Assembly: GCF_037977235.1 (NCBI RefSeq)
Contig: NZ_CP150276.1
Span: 2,356,001-2,420,000 of the forward strand
Direction: 5' to 3'
Length of the DNA: 64,000 bases
Source: Paenibacillus sp. FSL K6-0276
Lineage (GTDB): Bacteria > Bacillota > Bacilli > Paenibacillales > Paenibacillaceae
Below, piece by piece: positions 1 to 9,054 of the stretch. The first letter of the stretch is position 1, and each line of letters starts with the position of its first letter. The notes beneath the pieces are model-generated. The model was not told the origin of the DNA and ran no database searches. It saw only the letters and a program-made list of their open reading frames with translations. Position numbers and translations under genes: made by a program.

Positions 1-1
1 T

Positions 2-517
2 TCAAGGCTGTGGAGAATGAAAATCGGTTTTGTGGCTCAACAAGCGGTTATGTTGCCTGGTAGTGTGGAGGATAACCTAAGAACCGTCAGCAAGCTGCAT
101 GATAGACCTTATGATCTTAAACTTGTAGAAAGACTATTAGAACAACTAGGGTTGGAACAACTGGATTTAAGTAAAAAAGCGGCAGATTGCTCTGGCGGTG
201 AGAAGCAGCGAATATCCCTGATTCGGTCATTGCTGCTGCGACCTAATGTTCTACTTCTCGATGAAATTACTGCATCACTAGACATTGACAGTACTCAAAG
301 GGTTGAGGATCTGCTAGAACAGTGGCATAAAGAAGAAGGGACTTCAATGATTTGGGTGACCCATGACCTTAAACAGGCTAGCCGAATTAGCACTACTACA
401 TGGTTTATGGGGAAAGGTAAGCTGGAACAACACTTGAGTGAATCTTTTTTTGCTGAATCTGCGGAAGCTTTGGCCAAAAGGTTTGTTCGACCGTTAGAAG
501 GAGCGTCATTTATATGA
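2..517 (+). CDS. ABC transporter ATP-binding subunit, FetA/YbbL-like (5' end outside window)
   Basis: The reading frame is open from base 2, so the gene begins upstream and the Walker A part is not in the window. Visible are a Q-loop-like FVAQQ (near base 29), the ABC signature SGGEKQRIS, Walker B VLLLDE followed by the D-loop ITASLD, and the H-loop WVTHD. The downstream partner is a FetB/YbbM-type permease whose ATG overlaps this stop codon (ATGA at 514-517), so the two are translationally coupled. The E. coli FetAB pair is implicated in iron export; that role here is inferred from the neighbour. The ATPase itself looks intact as far as it can be seen. Confidence 0.85.
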   Translation, partial: SRLWRMKIGFVAQQAVMLPGSVEDNLRTVSKLHDRPYDLKLVERLLEQLGLEQLDLSKKAADCSGGEKQRISLIRSLLLRPNVLLLDEITASLDIDSTQRVEDLLEQWHKEEGTSMIWVTHDLKQASRISTTTWFMGKGKLEQHLSESFFAESAEALAKRFVRPLEGASFI

Positions 518-1271
518 GTTATACTGCATTGAGTTTTACGCTATTGTTTGTGTTAGGGACGATGTTGGTCTCGGTTTGGCAAAAGCTCGGACTCGAAAAA
601 GACATTATTGTAGGCACTATAAGGTCGGCGATTCATTGCTTGCGGTCGGATATGTACTGCAATTTATTTTTAAAACTGATCAGATGATCTATGTCATTTT
701 GATTATTATCTTCATGATAAGCGTAGCCGCATGGAATGCAGCGAAAAGAGGGAAAGAGCTACGTGGATTAGTCTGGAGAATTGGACTTGCGATCGCTACT
801 ATGGAACTTCTCATGATGGGCATTCTGCTTGGCTTACATATTATTGAGGCGACCCCACAATATATCATTCCAATTAGTGGCATGACCATTGGTAGCGCTA
901 TGGTTGTCTCGGGTTTGTTCATTAACCATATCAAGCACGAAATACAGCAGAGCAAAGGGGAAATCGAGACCCTGCTGTCACTTGGTGCAACGGTTCCACA
1001 GGCGATCCATGAAGTTAGAAAAAGATCTGTGAAATTCAGTATGATCCCAACCATCGACGGAATGAAGACAGTAGGACTTGTCCAGCTTCCAGGTATGATG
1101 ACGGGTATGATTATTGCAGGCGCAGATCCAGTAATCGCTGTTCGCTACCAGATTCTGATTGTATTCTCATTCACCGCTTCAGCAGCCATAACAAGTATAC
1201 TGCTTAGTATGCTGAGCTACCGACTCTTTTTCACACCGGACCTACGGCTTAAGCAATCGGTAGAACTATAA
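514..1271 (+). pseudogene. FetB/YbbM-like ABC permease broken by a one-base deletion
   Basis: Translation from ATG 514 gives a normal FetB N-terminus (SVWQKLGLEKDIIVGTIR) and then runs into TGA at 685-687 after 57 codons. The rest of the family (LLAVGYVLQFIF and four or more further hydrophobic segments to 1271) continues in another frame. Adding one base after CA at 634-635 would restore IRSAIQLLAVGYVL. The protein would then be about 252 residues, normal for the family. Either the exporter is inactive or the assembly lacks a base here. No homopolymer surrounds the site. The downstream part is well conserved, so the lesion is recent or technical. Confidence 0.85.
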
Positions 1272-1289
1272 TAGAATTCTATTTCTCAC

Positions 1290-1323
1290 AAGCGATTCCG
1301 TCATTATCACGGTCGCTTTTTTT
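1290..1323 (+). terminator. Intrinsic terminator after fetAB
   Basis: AAGCGA(TT)CCG pairs with CGGTCGCTT across a 9-nt loop and is followed by a run of seven T. Confidence 0.75.
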
Positions 1324-1418
1324 GTTGGCATTATAGAGCTCTTTGAATACATAAAAGTTAGCGATCACGGGGAATAATTAGAATTCAATTCACAAGTGGT
1401 GAAAAAGCTATCTATGAG

Positions 1419-1913
1419 GTGATTCTAATTAGCACAAAGAAATTGGCGGTCGCCCTAGTCGCTGGCGTATTGCTTTTGCCAGGAATCGCAATAGGTGCGC
1501 CATATAACGGAACGGTAGTCCAGTCTAATGGAAAGTTGCTCTCAGCAATGCCTTTGCCAGCCCCCGAGTCTAAACGAATTATATTGCCAACTGCATTTCA
1601 AGCGGCTGAGCTATACGGGTTCGGTTTGCAGCACCGGAATGCGTCGATTCAATATTCGATCTTCTCCAAAGACTTCAAAAAGGTTATGTATCCGCAGTTT
1701 GTTGAACTGAACTGGGTAACTGGCGTATCCAGCCCATGGATCACAAAGTACGAGATTACTAAAGAAACAGTAATTAACCCGAATTCAGAGGTCATAGAAA
1801 TGCGCATAGATTCCGCAACCTCAAATGGTCCAGAACCATCAATGCTACTGACAATCTCACTTGTTAAAGATCATAATAGCTGGGTGATTACCGGAGTGAA
1901 ACCGAATCCTTAA
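1419..1913 (+). CDS. Small secreted protein, possible near-cognate ATT start at 1428
   Basis: The product has a Lys-Lys N-terminus, a hydrophobic stretch and an IAIGA cleavage region, so it is probably a secreted protein of about 135 residues after cleavage. The mature part is mixed alpha/beta and ends in a VTGVKPNP-type strand, with no family I can name. The only formal start is GTG 1419, but it lies inside the SD sequence GAGGTGAT (1416-1423). The codon 8 nt after GAGG is ATT 1428, which would give the natural start (M)STKKLAVA. The start is therefore uncertain: ATT, or a mutated or miscalled ATG. It is monocistronic between two terminators. Confidence 0.6.
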   Translation: MILISTKKLAVALVAGVLLLPGIAIGAPYNGTVVQSNGKLLSAMPLPAPESKRIILPTAFQAAELYGFGLQHRNASIQYSIFSKDFKKVMYPQFVELNWVTGVSSPWITKYEITKETVINPNSEVIEMRIDSATSNGPEPSMLLTISLVKDHNSWVITGVKPNP

Positions 1914-1933
1914 ATGTTATATGGAGAATTGGA

Positions 1934-1981
1934 AAAAGAGCAAGCGTAATAGGGAACATTCCCGTACGCTTGCTCTTTTTT
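1934..1981. terminator. Bidirectional terminator between convergent genes
   Basis: A 14-bp stem, AAAGAGCAAGCGTA with its complement, has a 16-nt loop. A-rich sequence lies on the left and a T run on the right, so it can serve both the gene ending at 1913 and the minus-strand gene ending at 2015. Confidence 0.85.
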
Positions 1982-2014
1982 ACTGACTGAATGCATTATT
2001 CCGCTATTACGCGC

Positions 2015-2872
2015 CTAATCTCTACCCGCCTTGACCATCAATTCGGCCATCATTTTTGGTTCAGTTCGGACAGTAGTCATATGATCACCTTTGCCCTCGA
2101 TGAAGCGAAAAACGCCCAAATGACTGGACTGAGTCGGGTGAAACCCATATGGGCCTTGTGGGATAGCCGTGTCTTCCGTCAGATAAAGATAACTTTTAGG
2201 GATTTGGAGACTGTAGAATTTCTTGAGATCTAGCTTTTCGAATAGTGGAGTAGCTGGTTCAGGTGGAGCTTGTTTATAAAAGGCTTGTGCTTCCGCAAGA
2301 CTTGCAGTGTTTACGAATGTATCCCGGAAGAGCGGGAAAGGGAGCGTGATGGTGTTATTACCGGAAGCGTCTCTAAGCTGTTCAAAGGATTTAAGTGACT
2401 CAGCAGGAAACTGATCCGCCACACTTTGGCCGTCAAGCGGCGCGAAGGCATCGAAGAACACGATCCGTTTGATCCGATCAGGTACTTGCTGGGAAACTGT
2501 TTGAATGACTGACCCCCCAAAGCTATGTCCGAGCAGAATAAAATTCTTCAAGTCTTTTTGTTTGATATAGTCGACAACGGACTTTGTGATCTGCTCATGT
2601 GTTACATTATTATTCTTATCCGCGCCATGTCCCGCATATTCCGGTGTGTAGACGGTGTGCCCTAACTTACGAAGCTCGGCTGCTGTTTCATCCCAAAAAC
2701 CTGCTGTAGCCCAAGACCCATGAATTAGAACAAAGGTTAATGGAGTTTGTTTGGTAGATGATTTGTGGTCAGCGGCTGCAACCGCCGAGTGTTGATAGAT
2801 AGGCAGTAAACCAATAATAGAGAAAAAAGTGATACATAACGCTAATACTATTTTAGTGTGAATCGATTTCAT
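2015..2872 (-). CDS. Secreted alpha/beta hydrolase
   Basis: A 285-residue protein with a signal peptide (hydrophobic 7-25, Ala-rich cleavage region near 30-34). It has an oxyanion-type VLIHGSW motif at about 48-54, the nucleophile elbow GHSFGGS with Ser117, and a C-terminal GDHMT with the likely catalytic His264. These are the hallmarks of the esterase/salicylate-esterase-like branch of the alpha/beta hydrolase fold; the substrate cannot be told from sequence. It is monocistronic and ends at a shared bidirectional terminator. The SD AGGAGGCAAAGT is just upstream of ATG 2872. Confidence 0.85.
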   Translation of the reverse strand: MKSIHTKIVLALCITFFSIIGLLPIYQHSAVAAADHKSSTKQTPLTFVLIHGSWATAGFWDETAAELRKLGHTVYTPEYAGHGADKNNNVTHEQITKSVVDYIKQKDLKNFILLGHSFGGSVIQTVSQQVPDRIKRIVFFDAFAPLDGQSVADQFPAESLKSFEQLRDASGNNTITLPFPLFRDTFVNTASLAEAQAFYKQAPPEPATPLFEKLDLKKFYSLQIPKSYLYLTEDTAIPQGPYGFHPTQSSHLGVFRFIEGKGDHMTTVRTEPKMMAELMVKAGRD

Positions 2873-3044
2873 ACTTTGCCTCCTGTGTAGTGTGAGAATT
2901 TAACACTATAGAGGATACCCCGTTTAACAGGGAAAGATGAATTTTTAATGGAGTCAGTGGATCTCCGGCACCTAGGCATAGGCAAACGCATATGTTGTTC
3001 TAGGGAATTCAAAATTTATAGGAACAGAAGGGTAGGAATAAACA

Positions 3045-3875
3045 GTGACTTCATACATGGACTATACGTCCCCTGATACACAATTCACTTTCGATGTGAA
3101 CACTAACACTCTATTTAAAAAGGATGCCCACAACTTCATCAATATGCTATCAGTTAAGCAGTTGAACACACTGGAGAATACTTCGCTTCTTGATATTTTT
3201 CTTAGTAAATCGAATGTGGTGGAACCCCATTATCATCAAAATGCGGCAGAGCTCGTCTATTGTATCTGCGGTTCAGCAGTAGTGTCCTTAATCAATCCAT
3301 TTACAAATGAACTTTTGCATTTCCCGATTTGTCCCGGTCAAGTGGCAAACGTACCGCAAGGTTGGTGGCATTATGAGGTAGCAACCGCCGATAATACACA
3401 TTTACTCGCGATTTTTAATGCCCCTATTCCAGAGGTCATCTTAGGCTCGGATATCCTGAGCAAAACTCCTGCGAATGTATTGGCTCATACTTACTGTTTG
3501 AATGAAGCCTTGGTAAAGGAAACATTGGCTCCGATCAAACCGGGAACCTTCATTGGCCCGCCTGCCGACTGCTGTGAGGAAGATAAAGTAAAGGGAGTCA
3601 GTAATATGGCTCCAAATATGGCTCCAAATATGAATATGCATGCAAATATGAAACCTAACATGCATCAAAATATGCAACCTAACATGCAGCCATATGCTCA
3701 TATACAAGCTCAACCCATCCCGATATCTTCACAAATGCCCCAAGCAATACAGGCATTCACATATCAGCCTTATCCAATGCAAGGATACTACAATCAAGGC
3801 TATGAACAGCATTATCGCCAACAGCCTTATGTACAACAACAGCCGAATTATCAATATTCGAATAATCAAGAGTAA
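3045..3875 (+). CDS. Cupin-domain protein with Met/Asn/Gln/Tyr-rich tail
   Basis: Residues about 50-150 form a cupin: EPHYHQNAAELVY supplies two His and a Glu, and a later PQGWWHYE supplies the His of cupin motif 2. After a CC pair (PADCCEE) the last 85 residues turn into low complexity: NM-x-PN repeats (aa 186-217), then PYP, QGY and QQP repeats ending in Asn/Gln/Tyr. Such tails are common in spore-coat and surface proteins of Bacillales, so a coat role is possible but inferred. The GTG start at 3045 has AGG at 8 nt; ATG 3057 is the alternative. It is monocistronic, with a strong terminator after it. Confidence 0.8.
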   Translation: MTSYMDYTSPDTQFTFDVNTNTLFKKDAHNFINMLSVKQLNTLENTSLLDIFLSKSNVVEPHYHQNAAELVYCICGSAVVSLINPFTNELLHFPICPGQVANVPQGWWHYEVATADNTHLLAIFNAPIPEVILGSDILSKTPANVLAHTYCLNEALVKETLAPIKPGTFIGPPADCCEEDKVKGVSNMAPNMAPNMNMHANMKPNMHQNMQPNMQPYAHIQAQPIPISSQMPQAIQAFTYQPYPMQGYYNQGYEQHYRQQPYVQQQPNYQYSNNQE

Positions 3876-3884
3876 CTACGCAAA

Positions 3885-3917
3885 AAACCTCCCGAGATTA
3901 AATTTCTCGGGAGGTTT
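3885..3917. terminator. Bidirectional terminator
   Basis: A 13-bp perfect stem (AAACCTCCCGAGA with its complement) encloses a 7-nt loop. It lies between the cupin gene and the convergent reductase gene. Confidence 0.9.
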
Positions 3918-3929
3918 ACTTGTTATGGC

Positions 3930-4925
3930 TTAAGATACACGGACAAGTACTCTGCCTCGTGTGTTTCCTTGCAGAATATCTTCCAATGCTTGTGGCAATT
4001 CATTTAAGGTTACTTCACGATCTACAAGGTTCTCAAGCTGTGCAGGCTTCAGATCAGTTGCCATCCGTGTCCACGCCTTTCCGCGAAGCTCAGCAGGGCA
4101 CTCTACGGAATCAATACCGAGCAGGTTTACCCCCCGAAGAATAAATGGAAGGACGGTAGTTGGAACAGAAGTACCTCCGGTCAGGCCACTTGCAGCAACA
4201 GAACCTCTGTAGGAGATTTTACTCAAAATGGCGGCAAGTGAGTTTCCGCCAACAGAATCTACAGCTCCTTGCCAACATTGTTTGTCTAAAGGTTTGGTTG
4301 AACTGCCAGTAACGTCTTCGCGTGAAATGACCTCTTCCGCACCAATAGCTTTTAGATAGTCGTTTGCTCCGGTATTACCAGTGCTGGCCACTACGCTATA
4401 GCCTTTTGTGCTAAGCATGGCGATAGCTGATCCACCCACACCTCCGGTTGCTCCCGTTACGAGCACCTTTCCTTTGTCCGGCGATAAGTCATGGTCTTCT
4501 AGCGCTAGAATGGACAAGGCAGCAGTTAATCCAGCTGTACCATAGATCATAGCTTCTCTTAGTGTAAGTCCTTCCGGAAGAGGAGTGATCCAAGCAGCAG
4601 GAATACGTGCATATTCGCTATACCCTCCAAAATGAAATACACCCATACCATACCCTGTTGCAATGACTTGCTGTCCTTCACTAAACCGCTCGTCTGTGGA
4701 GGATACTACAGTACCGGATAAGTCCACACCTGGGATAAATGGATAAGATCTTAAAATTTTTCCGCTCGGGATACTCGCTAACCCGTCTTTATAGTTCACA
4801 CTGGAGTATGCAACCTTAATTACGACTTCTCCAGCGGGTAGGTCTTCTAAGGTAACTGGTTTAACGGCGACGGAGAACGATGATTCTGTTTTGTCGACAA
4901 CCAATGCTTGAAATGATTCTGTCAT
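3930..4925 (-). CDS. AcuI/YhdH-family zinc-independent quinone/acryloyl-CoA reductase-like oxidoreductase
   Basis: Member of the medium-chain dehydrogenase/reductase superfamily. It has a GroES-like N-terminal half with SVNYKDGL and PFIPGVDLSGTV, then a Rossmann domain with GATGGVGGSA for NADPH. The catalytic-zinc Cys/His set of alcohol dehydrogenases is missing, as in AcuI/YhdH/YhfP. Known relatives reduce acryloyl-CoA or quinones; the substrate here is not determined. The start at 4925 (MTESF) is chosen because GAAGGAGC lies just before it; a longer TTG start would place that SD inside the coding region. 331 residues, monocistronic. Confidence 0.88.
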   Translation of the reverse strand: MTESFQALVVDKTESSFSVAVKPVTLEDLPAGEVVIKVAYSSVNYKDGLASIPSGKILRSYPFIPGVDLSGTVVSSTDERFSEGQQVIATGYGMGVFHFGGYSEYARIPAAWITPLPEGLTLREAMIYGTAGLTAALSILALEDHDLSPDKGKVLVTGATGGVGGSAIAMLSTKGYSVVASTGNTGANDYLKAIGAEEVISREDVTGSSTKPLDKQCWQGAVDSVGGNSLAAILSKISYRGSVAASGLTGGTSVPTTVLPFILRGVNLLGIDSVECPAELRGKAWTRMATDLKPAQLENLVDREVTLNELPQALEDILQGNTRGRVLVRVS

Positions 4926-5115
4926 AAGTGTAAGCTCCTTCAACTACGTTATTGATAAGACAATGTATATAATATTTATTCTGCCTAGTCAACTTGCGGT
5001 TGTCTATGATATAACGCAAGTAAGATTATAATCAAACTCTCCATGTTATTTGTACAATGGACGTGTTATGTTCAGACTGTCGGTATATCTATTTTTTTGA
5101 GGGAGAGTTGTTGAA

Positions 5116-5616
5116 ATGTCTATAATAAAATTAGTCCATGAACATGAGATCGAACCGTATTTGGACCTCTTAGCCGAGGTTGAACATAACAAACTGAACA
5201 GAAATGATCCCGACCATGAGCGGTGGCTAAGACGCCGTATTCAATCACATTTTGAGCGTGGGGCGTTGTTTTATGCCTATCATGAGAATGAACAAGACGA
5301 TACTTTTGGTATTGTTGCCGTTCTACATGAGGAAGCACCGATTGGCATTCCCGCGCTTGGAGCGAGAGCTGAAGTCCTCGACATTGGGGTAAGTAAAGAT
5401 CATCGAAGAAAAGGAATAGGCGGTATCCTACTTCAGCATGTAGAAGAGGTTGTTAAGAGTAGGGGAGCTTACTGTTTACTTATGATGACGTATGCAGAAG
5501 ATTATGATGTGATTGCTTTTTATGGAAAAAATGGCTTTGTGCCCGTCGCTACAATCCCTGATGTGTTTGGTCCTGGTGCCGAAGGGAATACTATATTAAG
5601 AAAAATGCTAAGGTGA
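5116..5616 (+). CDS. GNAT-family N-acetyltransferase
   Basis: A 166-residue single-domain protein. The acetyl-CoA pyrophosphate-binding loop reads HRRKGIGG, preceded by the EVLDIGVS strand and followed by AFYGKNGF, the usual C-terminal motif. GAGGGAGAG precedes the ATG. The substrate is unknown. It stands alone between a minus-strand reductase and the malic enzyme gene. Confidence 0.88.
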   Translation: MSIIKLVHEHEIEPYLDLLAEVEHNKLNRNDPDHERWLRRRIQSHFERGALFYAYHENEQDDTFGIVAVLHEEAPIGIPALGARAEVLDIGVSKDHRRKGIGGILLQHVEEVVKSRGAYCLLMMTYAEDYDVIAFYGKNGFVPVATIPDVFGPGAEGNTILRKMLR

Positions 5617-5700
5617 TCTATTCAATAGGAAGAAAGTTTGTTTAAATGGTATAGTATAGTGTATTTGAAATCTTAGGGTTGAAGAAAGAGAGGCTAATTC

Positions 5701-7119
5701 ATGGCTATTGCAACAACGATGATTGTCAGGCTCGAAATTCGGAAATCGGTTGCTTCTTTTGGTGATGTTGCTTCAGGAATTGCCACTGCAGGCGGAGATA
5801 TCGTCGCTATTGACGTGATCCGTGCAGGTAAGGATGTAACAACTCGAGATATAACAATAAACGTGCAAGATGCCTCGAATGGAGAAATCATGTCTATACT
5901 ATCGAAGATGCCAGGAGTCAAAGTAATTAATGTGTCAGATCGAACTTTTCTAGCTCATCTAGGCGGAAAGATTGAAATTACACCTAAAATGCCTATCAAA
6001 AATCGGGAGGATTTATCGCTGGTGTATACCCCGGGAGTTGCCCGAGTGTGTACGGCGATTGCCGAAGATCCGAACAAAGCCTATTCTTTGACGATGAAGC
6101 GGAATACAGTAGCCGTTGTTACAGACGGTACGGCTGTGCTTGGACTAGGGGATATTGGACCGGAGGCGGCTATGCCTGTTATGGAAGGTAAGGCTATGCT
6201 GTTTAAGCAATTGGCGAACATCGATGCTTTTCCACTATGCTTAAATACTAAAGATCCTGATGAAATCATTAATATCGTAAAAGCAGTATCTCCTGGATTT
6301 GGGGGAATCAACTTAGAAGATATCAGTTCTCCGCGTTGTTTCGAGATTGAACGTCGGCTTGCCGAAGAGCTGGATATTCCGGTATTTCATGATGATCAGC
6401 ATGGTACATCTGTTGTAGTTTTGGCAGGTCTTTTGAATGCACTTAAAGTAGTAAATAAATCTATCGAAGATGTTCGAATTGTCGTTGTAGGTATAGGTGC
6501 GGCAGGGGTGTCCATCTGTAATATGCTTCTGGCAGCAGGAGCTCGCAAAATCTATGCGGTAGATCGTGAAGGTGTTCTTAGAAAAGATCTTCAGTATGAT
6601 AATCAGGAATGGCGGAAGCTTGCTGATGCAACTAACCCGGAAGGTATTGAAGGTGGACTGACGGAGGTTATGCAGGGAGCAGATGTCTTTATTGGGGTGT
6701 CACGTGGTGGGATTCTATCCGTCGATCATCTCAAGAGCATGGCCAGCGATAATATTGTGTTTGCAATGGCTAATCCGACACCGGAGATTGAACCAGAATT
6801 GGCCGAGCCTTTTGTTCGCGTGTTAGCGACGGGTAGAAGTGACTATCCGAATCAGATCAACAATGTGCTGTGTTTTCCGGGTATCTTCCGTGGTGCACTG
6901 GATTGCAGAGCAAAAACAGTGAACCTTGAAATGAAGCTAGCCGCGGCAAAAGCGATTGCTTCAGTCGTTCATCCGGATGAAGTCAATGAGCAATACGTGA
7001 TCCCAAGTATTTTTAACGAAAAAGTGGTAGAGTTAGTGCGTCTGGCGGTGATCCACGCGGCTATTGCAACAGATGTGGCCCGTAGGATTCCTAAGGATAT
7101 TGCTAAGGATATGGAATAA
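5701..7119 (+). CDS. NAD(P)-dependent malic enzyme with N-terminal ACT domain
   Basis: Decarboxylates malate to pyruvate. Residues 1-80 form an ACT domain, a likely allosteric site. The catalytic part follows: VYTPGVA with Tyr109, MEGKAM with the catalytic Lys164, metal ligands in NLED (205-207) and FHDDQHGT (Asp231 region), and a dinucleotide loop VGIGAAG near 263-269. The 472-residue length and ACT fusion match the Bacillales malic enzymes related to YtsJ. GAGAGG precedes the ATG. A hairpin at 7256-7279 probably ends the transcript. Confidence 0.93.
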   Translation: MAIATTMIVRLEIRKSVASFGDVASGIATAGGDIVAIDVIRAGKDVTTRDITINVQDASNGEIMSILSKMPGVKVINVSDRTFLAHLGGKIEITPKMPIKNREDLSLVYTPGVARVCTAIAEDPNKAYSLTMKRNTVAVVTDGTAVLGLGDIGPEAAMPVMEGKAMLFKQLANIDAFPLCLNTKDPDEIINIVKAVSPGFGGINLEDISSPRCFEIERRLAEELDIPVFHDDQHGTSVVVLAGLLNALKVVNKSIEDVRIVVVGIGAAGVSICNMLLAAGARKIYAVDREGVLRKDLQYDNQEWRKLADATNPEGIEGGLTEVMQGADVFIGVSRGGILSVDHLKSMASDNIVFAMANPTPEIEPELAEPFVRVLATGRSDYPNQINNVLCFPGIFRGALDCRAKTVNLEMKLAAAKAIASVVHPDEVNEQYVIPSIFNEKVVELVRLAVIHAAIATDVARRIPKDIAKDME

Positions 7120-7255
7120 AAGCGATACTATAAATGGACTGCTTTGCTTTGTGAGAGAGCGGTAAAAGTATATATTCCCATTTTAGTAAAGTGGCTGATA
7201 TAATTACTATAATGTATGAGATGAATTAAATAAGATTGATGCAATTATATGTAGA

Positions 7256-7286
7256 AAGGGCATCCAAGTGGGTGCCCTTAAATTTT
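7256..7286 (+). terminator. Probable terminator after malic enzyme gene
   Basis: AAGGGCATCC pairs with GGGTGCCCTT (one G-U) around a 4-nt loop. The tail AAATTTTG is only weakly T-rich, so efficiency is uncertain. Confidence 0.55.
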
Positions 7287-7344
7287 GCCTCTAGAAAGGG
7301 TATTATTTCGAAAAGGGTTATATTAATTTAGAAGTGGTGAATTC

Positions 7345-8574
7345 ATGAAAGAGTTTTACAGTCAGGTGAATCGAAAAATCTATTATATTGTAATGTTAAT
7401 AGTCATTGTTCTTATGATATCTGGATTAATATTGTCTACAACAGAGTTGAATGGGATTAATTTTGGATATATTGTACATTTTTTTTGTGTAATGTTTCTA
7501 TCCGTCTGTTTATGGATCTATCCTAAGTATGAGACATATACTTTTAGAAAGATCATCATTCTTTTTGGATTTGCTTACTTCTATACTCTTTTCTTTTTAT
7601 ATCCTCAAACTTGGACCACATATATTTTGATTTGTCTTATTCCTGCACTTTCTATTCTATTTTTTGATTTAAAATTGTTCTACTTTTCCTTTATTATAAA
7701 TGGAATATTAATGGTGATTACTTTTAGTTATGTCATCTTTATTGATAAAAGCGAATTATACACCAATCTACATCATGACATTGTAGGCAATATTATAAAC
7801 ATTATAGCTGTTCAAGTGTTATTATTTTTCATTTTTCATTTATCATTTAAACGGATGAAAAAGCAGCAACTGTATTATGAACAATTACAGCAATCCGAGC
7901 GTTTAAAGATGGTAGGGCAATTAACAGCTGCTGTTGCGCATGAAATTAGAAATCCAATAACTGTGGTTAGAGGTTTTTTGCAATTGTTCAAAGAAGATGC
8001 CTCATTTGATGATCCTAAGAAAAGTAAGTTCAACTTAATGATTGATGAATTAAACACAGTAGAACAGATAATCTCTCAATTTCTAACCCTTTCAAAACCA
8101 AATGGAGATCAAAGACTCGAGAAAGTAGATGTGAAGGATGTTGTTCAAAGTGTTGCGGGTTTGCTTCATTCCTATGCCATGCTATCTGATAATCAAATTG
8201 ATATAAAGGTAGAGGAAGATTGTTTTATTTCCATTAATAAAATTGAGTTTAAGCAGTTACTCATTAATATTATAAAAAATGCGCTAGAAGCCTCGGATGT
8301 AGGTAAATCCGTCTCAGTCATAGCAAATAGAAATAATAATTTTATCGAGATAAAAATCATCGATGAAGGAAGTGGAATGTCCGAGGCTGAGGTTAAGTCG
8401 CTGGGCACGCCTTTTTATTCATTAAAAAGTAATGGGACTGGTTTAGGGTTAATGATTTGCTTTAATATTGTAGAAAAATATGATGGGGAAATTTACTATA
8501 ATAGCTCAAAAGGTATTGGGACAACAGTTACTATTCGCTTTTTAGCTACGTATGAGAATCGTAAACACAATTAA
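7345..8574 (+). CDS. Orphan sensor histidine kinase, KinB-like
   Basis: About six membrane segments fill residues 14-166. A short linker follows, then the HisKA H-box AVAHEIRNP with His199 and a RGFLQLF continuation typical of sporulation kinases, and then a HATPase domain (N-box INIIKNALEA, G1 DEGSGMS, G2 GTGLGL). No response regulator gene is adjacent, as expected for kinases feeding the Spo0F/Spo0A phosphorelay; that role is inference. The gene is clearly more AT-rich than its neighbours. The SD is AGTGGTGA. A GNAT gene follows 21 bp later and may be co-transcribed. Confidence 0.9.
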   Translation: MKEFYSQVNRKIYYIVMLIVIVLMISGLILSTTELNGINFGYIVHFFCVMFLSVCLWIYPKYETYTFRKIIILFGFAYFYTLFFLYPQTWTTYILICLIPALSILFFDLKLFYFSFIINGILMVITFSYVIFIDKSELYTNLHHDIVGNIINIIAVQVLLFFIFHLSFKRMKKQQLYYEQLQQSERLKMVGQLTAAVAHEIRNPITVVRGFLQLFKEDASFDDPKKSKFNLMIDELNTVEQIISQFLTLSKPNGDQRLEKVDVKDVVQSVAGLLHSYAMLSDNQIDIKVEEDCFISINKIEFKQLLINIIKNALEASDVGKSVSVIANRNNNFIEIKIIDEGSGMSEAEVKSLGTPFYSLKSNGTGLGLMICFNIVEKYDGEIYYNSSKGIGTTVTIRFLATYENRKHN

Positions 8575-8595
8575 GAGAAAGCAGGATGAACAATC

Positions 8596-9039
8596 ATGGT
8601 CGTTATCAAAGAAATAGAATTAGAGTCTCTGCATGAACTTGGTGATTTATATCAAGAGTTGATGAATCATCCGTCTGACCCAAACAAGCTTGAGGAAGTA
8701 TTTAAAGTGATTAAGGCCGACAGTCGGTACATCTTGTTGGGGGCTTTTGTGGAAGGTGAACTGATGGGATCTTTGATGGGTATCATTTGTCATGATCTAA
8801 TAGGCGATTGTAAACCGTTTATGGTGATTGAGAACGTGGTTGTTTCATCGCGTGCCCGTCGTCAAGGTGTTGGTAAAAAACTCATGCTCGCTATTGAAAA
8901 AATGGCCCATGAAAGAGATTGTTTATATATCATTTTAGTCTCTGGAGAGAAGCGGAAGGAAGCGCATATTTTTTATGAATCGTTAGGTTATAGAGATGAG
9001 AAAGTCGAGGGGTACCGGAAACATCTAAGTTCCCATTAA
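8596..9039 (+). CDS. GNAT-family N-acetyltransferase
   Basis: 147 residues. Strand 4 (MVIENVVVSS) leads into the acetyl-CoA loop RRQGVGKKLM, followed by AHIFYESLGYR. It probably belongs to the same transcript as the next gene, which starts 15 bp downstream. The substrate cannot be inferred. Confidence 0.88.
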   Translation: MVVIKEIELESLHELGDLYQELMNHPSDPNKLEEVFKVIKADSRYILLGAFVEGELMGSLMGIICHDLIGDCKPFMVIENVVVSSRARRQGVGKKLMLAIEKMAHERDCLYIILVSGEKRKEAHIFYESLGYRDEKVEGYRKHLSSH

Positions 9040-9054
9040 AAGGAGGTTTTTGAT

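Noticed and set aside
3441..3713. Minus-strand frame rich in His/Met/Ile opposite the cupin tail
   Set aside because: It arises from the repetitive codons of the NM-x-PN repeats on the other strand.
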